Shown here: piece after piece, positions 28,319-37,000 of the stretch
How positions within the stretch are numbered: the first letter of the stretch is position 1
Layout: the number at the start of each line of letters is the position of its first letter
Assembly (NCBI GenBank): GCA_943846615.1
Contig: OX044354.1
Span: 1,505,001 to 1,569,000, forward strand
Reading direction: 5' to 3'
Length of the DNA stretch: 64,000 bases
Source of the DNA: an uncultured Amylibacter sp.
GTDB lineage: Bacteria > Pseudomonadota > Alphaproteobacteria > Rhodobacterales > Rhodobacteraceae
The notes under the pieces: generated by a model
What the model saw: the letters and a program-made list of their open reading frames with translations, nothing else
Databases searched by the model: none
What the model was told of the DNA's origin: nothing
Made by a program: the position numbers and the translations under genes

Positions 28319-29142
28319 CTGCGCGACTTCCAGCTTTCGGACGCATATTTTCTGGCCCAGTGGTCTATCATAAAGCTGACAACGAAAATACCCAAAGTCA
28401 CCCATAGAGCATGATTAATATTGGTTCGCGTTGCTGTGTAATTGATAAACGCGGCATCGCGGCAATAATCAATCACATGAAATAGGGGATTCCACGCAAA
28501 CATCCAAAACTTGCTCTGAGGAATAGTATTTGCCAAGAAGAATTTGCCGCTAAACACCATATTGATCCGTTGAAACGTCTGGGAAATGATTTTCATCATT
28601 TTTGGGAAGAAGACGGACAGGGACAGCATTAAGTTCCCGATTGCGACCCCCGCCAACCAAGCGATGAAAAATGCAAATGCAAACCCGCGTATGTTATGAA
28701 TCTCAATGCGTTCGAACAGAACGTTTGACGCGAACATCAGGATGATAAAGGCAACAACTTGGATATAAACCGTTGCCAAACTGGCGGCCAAAATATTCAA
28801 AATTGAATTCATCGAACTGTGCAGGTTCATTGGGTTCAGCGGCCCACGCGTACCCATAACCGCACCAATGGCGCGAATGTGGACCAAAAACAGAAATACG
28901 CCCGTCATGATGTATAAAATTTCACTACCGCGAATTTGCGGTTGGCGCATGCCCATCAAGTTCATGAACATCAAGAAGAAGATCACATAAATGGCGGATT
29001 GCAAAATATCAGACGCCAAACCGATAATCGGCGTGCGGTGTTTTTTACGCACCTCGCGTACAATGCCGTGGTACAACAGTTCGAAAAATCGAAATGTCGC
29101 ATAGAAAGGCGTTTTCTTGGGTCTGGTATGTTGCATTATCAT
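28315..29142 (-). CDS. ABC-2 type transporter permease, polysaccharide-export type
   Basis: The 275-residue product has about six membrane helices, preceded by a basic cytoplasmic N-terminus (VREVRKKHRTPIIGLA). The layout and the C-terminal NPLFHVIDYCRDA segment match KpsM/Wzm-type permeases that export capsule or O-antigen. No ATP-binding partner (KpsT/Wzt) or KpsE lies within the window beside it, so the partner must be encoded elsewhere. It diverges from the CysQ-like gene and faces alkB with a 4-bp stop overlap. A second possible start lies 6 bases downstream (29136). Confidence 0.82.
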   Translation of the reverse strand: MIMQHTRPKKTPFYATFRFFELLYHGIVREVRKKHRTPIIGLASDILQSAIYVIFFLMFMNLMGMRQPQIRGSEILYIMTGVFLFLVHIRAIGAVMGTRGPLNPMNLHSSMNSILNILAASLATVYIQVVAFIILMFASNVLFERIEIHNIRGFAFAFFIAWLAGVAIGNLMLSLSVFFPKMMKIISQTFQRINMVFSGKFFLANTIPQSKFWMFAWNPLFHVIDYCRDAAFINYTATRTNINHALWVTLGIFVVSFMIDHWARKYASESWKSRS

Positions 29143-29256
29143 ATCATCTACTTACTTTTTGCCCAGTTTCCAATAACACTTGTTGTTATGGACGTTAAAA
29201 CGTAGTTCCAGACCAAGGTCAGAGCCGCTGGAATAGCTATTTAAGGAAAACAATTT

Positions 29257-30054
29257 ATGAATAACGCTGAAATCTGCACAGTCATTCGCCAACTTGCCAT
29301 CGAAGCAGGTGAAAAAATCATGGAAATTTACAATTCTGATGATTTCGAGGTAAAACTTAAAGGCGACGAAAGCCCTGTAACAATCGCGGACGAAACGGCC
29401 GATAAATTGATTTTCGCGGGCTTGCGCGCCGCGTTCCCCGATGCGCCTATTGTTACCGAAGAACAATCAGACACACACAATGAACAATCCAATACGTTCT
29501 TCATCGTTGATCCACTGGACGGCACCAAAGAGTTCATTCACCGTCGTGGCGATTTTACCGTAAACATTGCATATGTTGTTGATGGCGTACCGACGCTGGG
29601 CGTGGTTTATGCACCAGACAAGGGCCGCCTATTCTATACAGATGAAAATGGTCAATCCGTCGAAGAGTTGGGTGAACACAGCGCGACAGTAGTTGGTGAA
29701 ACAAAAAAGATCAGTGTGTCAAATCCAAACACGGATGCACTGATCGTTGTGGCTTCTAAATCCCACCGCGACCAAGCGTTGGAAGATTACATTGCCAAAT
29801 ACAACGTCGCAGACAGCCGCGCGGCAGGATCATCATTGAAATTCTGTTTGATCGCAACCGGCGAAGCAGACATCTACCCACGCGTTGGTCGTACCATGGA
29901 ATGGGACACAGCGGCGGGTCATGCGGTCTTGTCTGGCGCAGGTGGTTACGTTGTGCGTTATGACAATCACGCACCACTAACATACGGTAAGCCGATTTTC
30001 GAAAACCCATTCTTTATCGCATATGCCCCTGGCATCGACCTACAAGAGGCCTGA
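29257..30054 (+). CDS. cysQ: 3'(2'),5'-bisphosphate nucleotidase (CysQ family)
   Basis: CysQ hydrolyses 3'-phosphoadenosine 5'-phosphate (PAP), the by-product of PAPS-dependent sulfation, to AMP. The metal-binding residues are E68 (TEEQ), D85-P-L-D88-G-T90 and D217 (WDTAAGHAV), all expected of the inositol-monophosphatase fold. The length is 265 residues. It is followed 1 bp later by kdsB. Its place in a glycan cluster that also has a sulfotransferase suggests it clears PAP made by that enzyme, an inference from context only. Confidence 0.9.
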   Translation: MNNAEICTVIRQLAIEAGEKIMEIYNSDDFEVKLKGDESPVTIADETADKLIFAGLRAAFPDAPIVTEEQSDTHNEQSNTFFIVDPLDGTKEFIHRRGDFTVNIAYVVDGVPTLGVVYAPDKGRLFYTDENGQSVEELGEHSATVVGETKKISVSNPNTDALIVVASKSHRDQALEDYIAKYNVADSRAAGSSLKFCLIATGEADIYPRVGRTMEWDTAAGHAVLSGAGGYVVRYDNHAPLTYGKPIFENPFFIAYAPGIDLQEA

Positions 30055-30055
30055 A

Positions 30056-30838
30056 ATGAAAACCCTGATCGTTGTCCCCGCGCGCTACGCATCCACACGT
30101 TTTCCCGGTAAACCGTTGGTGGAGTTAACTGGTGCGGACGGTAAATCCAAATCTCTGATCCAACGTAGCTGGGAAGCGGCGATGGCTGTTGAAAATGTGG
30201 ATGTGGTTGTGGCAACGGATGATGATCGGATCAAAGATGCGGCCGAAGCGTTCGGCGCGACTGTGGTCATGACTTCCGAAAGCTGTGCCAACGGTACGGA
30301 ACGCTGTGCGGATGCGATTGCCAATATGGATACAGATTATGATTTGATCGTGAATTTGCAGGGCGATGCACCCCTTAGCCCAGCATGGTTTGTTCAGGAT
30401 TTGATCGACAGTTTCGCCCATGATACTGGCGCGGATATGGCAACACCCGTTTTACGCTGTGACCCCGAAACCATCGCCGCATTTAAATCAGATCGCGCCG
30501 CTGGTCAGGTTGGCGGCACCACCGCCGTGTTCGATAAAAACAACAAGGCGCTGTATTTTTCCAAAGAGGTTTTGCCCTATTCAAACAAAATCGATGCACC
30601 AATTTATCACCATGTTGGTATCTACGCTTATCGCCCCGCCGCATTAACGGAATATATGTCATGGCCAGAGGGCCCGCTGGAAGCCGAAGAAGGCTTGGAA
30701 CAGCTTCGCTTTTTGGAAAATGGTCGCCATATTCAATGTGTCGAAGTTGACGGGAAAGGCCGCGCATTCTGGGAGGTAAACAACCCCTCTGATGTGCCAC
30801 GCGTTAATATGATGCTGCAAAAACTCGGTATTGCATGA
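30056..30838 (+). CDS. kdsB: 3-deoxy-manno-octulosonate cytidylyltransferase (CMP-KDO synthetase)
   Basis: KdsB activates KDO with CTP for lipid A core or capsule linker synthesis. The N-terminal VVPARYASTRFPGKPL is the nucleotide-binding motif, with NLQGDAPL in place of the usual QGDEP. The frame could begin at 30023, but I take ATG 30056, directly after the cysQ stop, because that puts the motif at the N-terminus (260 residues). It overlaps the following glycosyltransferase by 4 bp (ATGA). Confidence 0.88.
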   Translation: MKTLIVVPARYASTRFPGKPLVELTGADGKSKSLIQRSWEAAMAVENVDVVVATDDDRIKDAAEAFGATVVMTSESCANGTERCADAIANMDTDYDLIVNLQGDAPLSPAWFVQDLIDSFAHDTGADMATPVLRCDPETIAAFKSDRAAGQVGGTTAVFDKNNKALYFSKEVLPYSNKIDAPIYHHVGIYAYRPAALTEYMSWPEGPLEAEEGLEQLRFLENGRHIQCVEVDGKGRAFWEVNNPSDVPRVNMMLQKLGIA

Positions 30839-32055
30839 ACAATAATCCCCAAGTCAGCCTGATTATCGTTTCACGGGATCGCCCCGATGATTTAAAACGT
30901 GTATTGGCCAGCTTGCGGTTTCAAACCTATGACAACTTCGAAGTGGTCGTTGTCAGCAATGAAAACCCAGAAGATGAGCGTGTGAGATACGTTGCCTTTG
31001 ATCGGGCAAACATCAGCGCGGCGCGAAATATTGGAGTTGATAGTGCAGCGGGTGACATCATTGCGTTTTGCGATGACGATGCCATTCCGGAACCGCAATG
31101 GCTGTCGCGATTGGTAACCGCATTTGGCGACGCAGGGGTTGGCATTGTGGGTGGGTTTGTGCGTGGACGCAATGGCATTTCCTTTCAATGGAAAGGGCTG
31201 GAAACGGATAAGTTTGGACAGGATTACCCTATTGAAATTGACGGGACGCTGACACGCGGCATTGCGAATGATCGCATGTTAAAAGTCCAAGGAACCAACT
31301 GTGCGTTTCGCAAATCTGCGCTGGTTGACATTGGCGGTTTTGACGAAGGCTTTGCATTCTACTTGGATGAAACTGATGTGTCGTGGCGTTTGGCACAGGC
31401 GGGCTGGACAACAGCGATTATCCCGATGGCAGAGGTCCAACATGGTTTCGCTGCCAGCGACATACGTGGCGCAAACCGTGCCCCCAAGAGTTTGCGTAGA
31501 ATCGGAATGTCGATGCATTTGTTTTTGAAAAAGCACGCTGGCGACGGGGATATTTCGAACGCTATCAATGAATTGCGGAAATCTCAACACCGTCGTTTGT
31601 CACGTCTGTTGATTTGGGGGCAAATAGAACCAAGTGGTTTTTCACGATTGATGGCCAGTTTGGATGATGGCCTGAACAGTGATTGCGAAACCACGCTGTA
31701 TGAATTTAAGACATCCGAACATTTCAAAAAATTTCCAACAGGCGAAACGGGCCGAAGGCTTTTGTTTTCCGGTATTTGGCATATTTTGGGTCTAATGCGT
31801 CGTGCGCAAGAAATGGCGAACCAAGGTCAGCAAGTAACGGTTTTTTGTTTCTCGCGTACATCGAAATTCCACAATCGCTATTTTGACAAACGCGGGTTTT
31901 GGGTGCAGCGTGGTGGAATTTTTGGAAAATCTGATCGGGCGCTGGGCTATATCAACCCGCGTATGATCTCGATTAAACGACGCGTCGAACGTGAACGCGT
32001 CGCGCTGTCGCCACAGCGAGAATTTGAAGATTCAGATATTATTAAGCTGAATTAA
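30835..32055 (+). CDS. Glycosyltransferase family 2 (GT-A)
   Basis: The N-terminal domain has the GT-A fold start SLIIVSRDRPDDLKRVL and a CDDDAIP segment (D80-D82) for the sugar-nucleotide metal. The FGGFDEGF-like acceptor segment reads IGGFDEGFAFYLDETDVSWR. The remaining ~200 residues match no domain I recognise. No membrane segment is seen, so it is cytoplasmic. It is translationally coupled to kdsB. The donor and acceptor are not known. Confidence 0.85.
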   Translation: MNNNPQVSLIIVSRDRPDDLKRVLASLRFQTYDNFEVVVVSNENPEDERVRYVAFDRANISAARNIGVDSAAGDIIAFCDDDAIPEPQWLSRLVTAFGDAGVGIVGGFVRGRNGISFQWKGLETDKFGQDYPIEIDGTLTRGIANDRMLKVQGTNCAFRKSALVDIGGFDEGFAFYLDETDVSWRLAQAGWTTAIIPMAEVQHGFAASDIRGANRAPKSLRRIGMSMHLFLKKHAGDGDISNAINELRKSQHRRLSRLLIWGQIEPSGFSRLMASLDDGLNSDCETTLYEFKTSEHFKKFPTGETGRRLLFSGIWHILGLMRRAQEMANQGQQVTVFCFSRTSKFHNRYFDKRGFWVQRGGIFGKSDRALGYINPRMISIKRRVERERVALSPQREFEDSDIIKLN

Positions 32056-32134
32056 TTAAGCCTTAATTAGAATTGTTACGAATTGGAAAGGTCTGTGACC
32101 TACCAAGGTGTAAATTTAATAGAGGGCGATTCTT

Positions 32135-33028
32135 ATGACTCAGAAAGTTACGAAAGCGGTTTTTCCCGTTGCGGGACTCGGAACACGATTTCTTCCCGCG
32201 ACAAAATCCATTCCCAAAGAGATATTATCATTGGTTGACCGACCACTTATTCAATACGCAATCGACGAAGCCCGCGAAGCAGGCATCGAAGAATTCATTT
32301 TCGTAACTTCACGCGGAAAATCGGCATTATCCGATTATTTTGACGGATCACCTGAACTGGAACGCGCGCTTGAAGACAAAGGTAAATATGATCTGTTGGA
32401 TTTGGTTCACGACATAACAATGGATAGCGGTGAAATCGTATATATCCGCCAGCGCAAACCACGCGGTTTGGGTGATGCGGTACGCTGCGCGGCGAAGTTG
32501 ATTGGCGATGAGCCTTTTGCTGTGCTCTTACCCGATGATGTGATCGCGGCGGAAAAACCATGCCTTAAACAAATGATTGATGCGCATGAAAACACGGGTG
32601 GTAACGTCGTAGCTGTGATGGAAGTTCCTGCAGAAAGGGCAGGTGATTATGGCTTGATCGACGTGGCCGAGGATATGGGGAATTTGGTGTCCGTAAAGGG
32701 GATGGTAGAAAAGCCTAAACCCGAAGATGCGCCATCGAATTTGGCCGTTATTGGTCGATATATTTTGACACCTGACATTCTGACTAATCTTGCAACAACG
32801 GGTCGTGGTGCGGGCGGTGAAATTCAACTGACTGATGCAATCGCACAGGAAATCAAAAACAGTAACAATGTGTATGGCTTTCGGTTCGAAGGCACGCGGT
32901 TTGATTGTGGTTCGAAATCGGGGTTTCTGCAAGCGACGGTCGCATTTGGATTGGCCCGCGAAGAATTGCGAGACGAGTTCTTGGACTATTTGACAAACAC
33001 ATTGGGCGTGCGTCACGCCGCGCAATAG
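32135..33028 (+). CDS. galU: UTP–glucose-1-phosphate uridylyltransferase
   Basis: GalU makes UDP-glucose from UTP and glucose-1-phosphate, a donor for surface glycans. The N-terminal PVAGLGTRFLPATKSIPKEI signature and the later KGMVEKPKPEDAPSNLAVIGRYI region are characteristic. Its 297 residues are standard. GAGGG precedes the ATG by 8 bases, and the preceding 79-bp gap may hold a promoter, so it may start a second transcription unit within the cluster. Confidence 0.96.
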   Translation: MTQKVTKAVFPVAGLGTRFLPATKSIPKEILSLVDRPLIQYAIDEAREAGIEEFIFVTSRGKSALSDYFDGSPELERALEDKGKYDLLDLVHDITMDSGEIVYIRQRKPRGLGDAVRCAAKLIGDEPFAVLLPDDVIAAEKPCLKQMIDAHENTGGNVVAVMEVPAERAGDYGLIDVAEDMGNLVSVKGMVEKPKPEDAPSNLAVIGRYILTPDILTNLATTGRGAGGEIQLTDAIAQEIKNSNNVYGFRFEGTRFDCGSKSGFLQATVAFGLAREELRDEFLDYLTNTLGVRHAAQ

Positions 33029-33075
33029 GTTTTCCAATGCTGGCGGGTTGATCGAAACTAGGCTATGCCGATGGC

Positions 33076-34284
33076 ATGAGCCTTCTTTTGGATATCACGC
33101 GCTTTGTTTCTCGGGCGCACTTGTCTTTCGACACAGGCATCGATCGAGTCGAGCGTGCGTTTATATTGGACACTCTAGAGAGATTTGAAAATCCTCGTTT
33201 TATTGCGCGACTTGGCCGGCGTTTTGTTGTCTTGGATAGGCAAGCCATGCAGGTGTTTTTACAGCACGAGTCGACACAAAATTGGCCGCGTGTCAGCGGT
33301 GAAGACCTGTTTCGCCTCAAACTCTCGAAATCCCAACGCCGAGTGCGCAGTGCCTTGCGAAAATTAGGACATACCGTTAGCGCTGTGCATTCCCTGCCCG
33401 TGGCGATCAATGGGCTGAATATTGGTGTTTTTAATTATACAAACGTCGGTCACAGCAATCTTTCGAAAGAATTTTTAACGGCGATACGAGAGGCTGGAGC
33501 GCGAAAAATTTCGGCGTTTGTACACGACGTTATTCCCCTGGATTATCCGCAATACTGCCGCACTGATCGCATAAAGCCATTTGCTGAAAACATGCGGAAC
33601 GTTATGAAATATTGTGACCAAGTTTTTTGCAATTCCCAGTATACGGCGGATCGTATTTCATTTCACTTTGACCAAACCCCAAGTTTGCGTGTTGTACATC
33701 TTGCCAGCAATTCAGAATTTTCGGCCCACGACATCCCTTCTAAGAATTTCAAACGGCCTACCTTTGTAATGTTAGGAACCATTGAACCGCGAAAGAATCT
33801 GTCTTTCGCCTTGGACATTTGGGAAGTTTTGTCGACGACAATTCCTGCATCGCGTATGCCGAACTTGGCTGTTATCGGAAAACGCGGCTGGGAGGATTCT
33901 GAAACGTTAAAACGGTTGGATCGGGCGGCGTATGTGTCAGAGCTGAACGACCTTGCCGATCAAGAAGTGCTGGCCCACCTATCGGCTTGTACCGCACTGC
34001 TATTCCCGAGCCATGTCGAAGGTTTTGGCCTGCCAATCCAAGAGGCTTTGTCTCTTGGGGTGCCCGTTATTGCATCCGATATTCCTGTATTCCGTGAACT
34101 TTTTGCAGACACCGCAACACTACTCCCAATCGAAAACCCTCAAGTTTGGGTGGATTTTATTCAAAATGTACTGTTAAATCCTGACAGATATAGCCCAAGT
34201 GCCGATTATCTTAATAAAACAAAGACATGGAATGATTTTTTTGTCGATATCTATACAAATTTAAATGACGAGCACTTATCTTGA
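33076..34284 (+). CDS. Glycosyltransferase family 4/1 (GT-B)
   Basis: The C-terminal half has the GT-B nucleotide-sugar site: MLGTIEPRKNLSFAL followed by SHVEGFGLPIQEALSLGVPV, in which the E-x7-E pattern of GT4 enzymes is seen. The N-terminal half (residues 1-200) carries few clear motifs. It has 402 residues, no signal peptide and no membrane segment. The stop overlaps the next gene's TTG start (TTGA). Confidence 0.85.
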   Translation: MSLLLDITRFVSRAHLSFDTGIDRVERAFILDTLERFENPRFIARLGRRFVVLDRQAMQVFLQHESTQNWPRVSGEDLFRLKLSKSQRRVRSALRKLGHTVSAVHSLPVAINGLNIGVFNYTNVGHSNLSKEFLTAIREAGARKISAFVHDVIPLDYPQYCRTDRIKPFAENMRNVMKYCDQVFCNSQYTADRISFHFDQTPSLRVVHLASNSEFSAHDIPSKNFKRPTFVMLGTIEPRKNLSFALDIWEVLSTTIPASRMPNLAVIGKRGWEDSETLKRLDRAAYVSELNDLADQEVLAHLSACTALLFPSHVEGFGLPIQEALSLGVPVIASDIPVFRELFADTATLLPIENPQVWVDFIQNVLLNPDRYSPSADYLNKTKTWNDFFVDIYTNLNDEHLS

Positions 34285-35303
34285 GCGTTGTGAAAGCATA
34301 TCAAAAATATAAATTACGACTTGAGCGTAAGAAGCTAAAGCTACGTTCAATCCGGCGTGGTCGTAAAGATTTGCAATCCGCAAAAGATCGCACTTCAAAG
34401 ATCCGCAAATCAGATGTCATCTTAATCTCTACTTTGCGCAATGAGCGCAAACGCTTACCGTTTTTCCTGAATTATTATCGCAACCTTGGCATTTCCCATT
34501 TCTTGATTGTTGACAATGGATCGACTGATGGCAGCCACGAATATTTGGCGGATCAGTCAGATGTTTCAATCTGGACAACGACAGAGAGTTATAAGCGCGC
34601 GGCGTTCGGGGTTCATTGGGTGAATTATCTGTTGCGTAAGTTCGCCGTCGGTCATTGGATTTTATGCGTCGATGTGGACGAATTTTTTGTCTATCCACAT
34701 TGCGATACGCGCCCATTAGATGCGTTAACGGATTGGCTCGATGCGTGTTCCGTTCGCTCTTTTGGCACATTGCTTTTGGATATGTATCCAAAAGGAAAAA
34801 TTCAGGATGCGCATTATGAGGATGGTGACAATCCGATTGAAACGGCACCCTATTTTGATGCTGGAAATTATGCGTATTCGATGAATGCGAAGTATAAAAA
34901 CCTTTGGATCCAAGGTGGCCCGCGTCAACGCGTGTTTTTCGCCGAGAAGCCAAGCTTCGGCCCCGCGTTGAACAAAATTCCGCTGGTGAAGTGGGGGCGC
35001 GCAAATATGTACATCAGTTCGACCCATGTTATTTTGCCGCGCAGCCTGAATGTGGTTTATGCCAGCGATGGCAGCCAGTTAATCTCGGGTTGTTTACTGC
35101 ATGCAAAATTCATCGATTCCTTCATTGAATTGGCCGAAGACAAAGACCTGCGAAGCCAACATTATGCTGGCGGACGTGAATATAAATTTTATGAAAAACT
35201 GCCAGAGGTTGAAACGGATTTATTCACCCCAGAGTCTACGAAATCTGAAAATTGGAAACAGTTGTGTGATTTGGGATTGATGTCTTCAGGTGGCTGGGCG
35301 TGA
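34281..35303 (+). CDS. Glycosyltransferase (GT2/GT92-like, Glyco_tranf_2_4 type)
   Basis: A basic N-terminal stretch (RRGRKDLQ) precedes a GT-A-like domain: LISTLRNERKRLPFFLNYY, VDNGSTDGS and CVDVDEFFVY. These fit the Glyco_tranf_2_4 type of transferase. Length is 340 residues. The TTG start is inferred from its 4-bp overlap with the previous gene, and the stop overlaps the next start (GTGA). Donor and acceptor are unknown. The chain of overlaps implies one tightly coupled operon. Confidence 0.8.
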   Translation: MSVVKAYQKYKLRLERKKLKLRSIRRGRKDLQSAKDRTSKIRKSDVILISTLRNERKRLPFFLNYYRNLGISHFLIVDNGSTDGSHEYLADQSDVSIWTTTESYKRAAFGVHWVNYLLRKFAVGHWILCVDVDEFFVYPHCDTRPLDALTDWLDACSVRSFGTLLLDMYPKGKIQDAHYEDGDNPIETAPYFDAGNYAYSMNAKYKNLWIQGGPRQRVFFAEKPSFGPALNKIPLVKWGRANMYISSTHVILPRSLNVVYASDGSQLISGCLLHAKFIDSFIELAEDKDLRSQHYAGGREYKFYEKLPEVETDLFTPESTKSENWKQLCDLGLMSSGGWA

Positions 35304-36115
35304 GCTATCTGGTTGGGCATATAATTCTGGCGCATGAGAATTTGCACCGTACACAGCAAGTTGCACAGCATTTGGCCGATGCCAATATGCCTGTTGTTAT
35401 CCATGTTGACAGTAAATCATCGGATACGGATTTTGAACATTTGAAAGCAGAGCTTGCAAACATCCCGTTGGTGCACTTTGCAGGGCGAAAAAATACCAAC
35501 TGGGGTGGTTTCAGCTTGGTGAACACATCGCTGAATTGCGCTGAAATGCTGCTGGATTTATATCCAGAAATTGGCCATGTCATGCTTAGCAGTGGATCGT
35601 GTATTCCGACCCGCCCGATGGTCGAACTCTCGCAACTTTTGGCACAGAACCAAGGAACGGATTTTATCGAATCTGTTTCAATTGAAAACGAGGAATGGGT
35701 TCAAGATGGTCTTGGGGCCGAACGGTTTAAATTCTATTTCCCTTTCTCATGGAAAAAACAACGCCTAATGTTTGATTTTGCTACGTGGTTACAGCGCAAA
35801 TTACGGGTTAATCGAAAGCGGCCCAACAATTTAGTTCCACATCTCGGATCACAATGGTGGTGCCTGACCCACCGAACCCTTCGCCTGATTATTAATGACC
35901 CAAACAAGCCAAAGTATGATCGGTTTTTCTCGAAATCTTGGATTCCAGACGAATCTTATTTCCAGTCATTGACGCGGGTACATTCAGAGAGATTAGAATC
36001 AGGAAGCCTAACATGGTCAAAATTTGATGCCGATGGAAAGCCGTTTTTACTGTATGATGATCACCTTGATGTAATCCGAAAATCAAAAAAATTCATGGTC
36101 CGTAAGGTTTGGTAA
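35300..36115 (+). CDS. Core-2/I-branching type beta-1,6-GlcNAc transferase domain (GT14)
   Basis: The 271-residue product shows the GT14 (Branch) pattern: HIILAHENLHRT near the start, NTNWGGFSLVNTSLN, MLSSGSCIPTRP, GSQWWCLTHRTLR and SWIPDESYFQS. The GTG start overlaps the upstream stop (GTGA). In Roseobacter-type genomes I recall this domain joined to a C-terminal uncharacterised domain (DUF5928) in one longer protein. Here a TAA stops it after RKVW, and the same frame continues without another stop to 37000. It is either a shortened functional enzyme or one half of a split gene. Confidence 0.82.
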   Translation: MSYLVGHIILAHENLHRTQQVAQHLADANMPVVIHVDSKSSDTDFEHLKAELANIPLVHFAGRKNTNWGGFSLVNTSLNCAEMLLDLYPEIGHVMLSSGSCIPTRPMVELSQLLAQNQGTDFIESVSIENEEWVQDGLGAERFKFYFPFSWKKQRLMFDFATWLQRKLRVNRKRPNNLVPHLGSQWWCLTHRTLRLIINDPNKPKYDRFFSKSWIPDESYFQSLTRVHSERLESGSLTWSKFDADGKPFLLYDDHLDVIRKSKKFMVRKVW

Positions 36116-36160
36116 AAGGCGAACACGCTGTACGACACATTCCTAGATGCCAATCCAACC

Positions 36161-37000
36161 TTGCACCGGAGCGAGAATTTAGTCGAGAACGCAATGGACG
36201 ATTATTTTGATGTCGCGCATGCGGCGCGGCGTCCAGCGTCCAGCGGCAAGGTAAATCCTGGCCGTTTTCCAACGGGTGCATTCGCGAAAAATGATCGAAC
36301 GGCACGTAAATTTACGGTTCTGTTAGGGCCAAAACTGGTTTTTCCAAAACTCCGATCGTGGCTGGAAGAGAACACCAACGCGTTGTGCCACGGAAACCTT
36401 TTCGCCAAGGACGGCGTTGAATTTGCCGCTGACGCGACCAATTTCAAGGGAAACATTAGCAGCAATCGGTTGCTGCGAAATTATCGCGCGGCGCCATTTT
36501 TGGCAAATGTGATCTGGAACAGGCGTGATGTAGAACATGTTTTGTTTTTTGATTTGGGTGACAACCAAAAAGCACACGATGCAATTTTCAAAGACTCCAA
36601 TGCACATGTTGTTTTGATCGACGAGGCGTGGATATTGCACTATCTCGTACTTCAAAAAATCGGGGCGGATACGCGATCAAAGGCGAAATTATTGCACGCC
36701 AGTGAACAGCGTTTGAAACGGGTAATAGCGCGTGCGAGTACCGAGGCGCATATCACCTACGTCTCTTTAAAAGAGGCAGTTCAAAACCCTTTCGATCTGT
36801 TGAATAAAATCCACGAGACAATCGATGGTGAAACCACTCCTGTTTTACCAGTATTGACACACGGGATCGATTTAGTGCAACTCAATTCGGCAATCCAGCA
36901 CTTGCGGAACGAGGGTTTTAAATTGGAAACGGGTATTATTTCCCCGATCGAAATAAAGACTACGGACAAAAGCGAAGCACCAAGGTTGGTCGAAAGATGA
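36161..37000 (+). CDS. DUF5928-like C-terminal domain, separated from GT14 by an in-frame stop
   Basis: The reading frame runs from the base after the GT14 stop (36116) to 37000 in the same frame. I list it from TTG 36161; an ATG at 36195 is the other candidate, and neither has a good ribosome site. The product (up to 279 residues) has no membrane segment and no domain I know well; VLFFDLGDNQKAH and LIDEAWILHYLVLQ suggest a mixed alpha/beta fold. Its stop overlaps the next start (ATGA). The DUF5928 name is from memory and unverified. It may be untranslated, or translated only by reinitiation. Confidence 0.5.
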   Translation: MHRSENLVENAMDDYFDVAHAARRPASSGKVNPGRFPTGAFAKNDRTARKFTVLLGPKLVFPKLRSWLEENTNALCHGNLFAKDGVEFAADATNFKGNISSNRLLRNYRAAPFLANVIWNRRDVEHVLFFDLGDNQKAHDAIFKDSNAHVVLIDEAWILHYLVLQKIGADTRSKAKLLHASEQRLKRVIARASTEAHITYVSLKEAVQNPFDLLNKIHETIDGETTPVLPVLTHGIDLVQLNSAIQHLRNEGFKLETGIISPIEIKTTDKSEAPRLVER

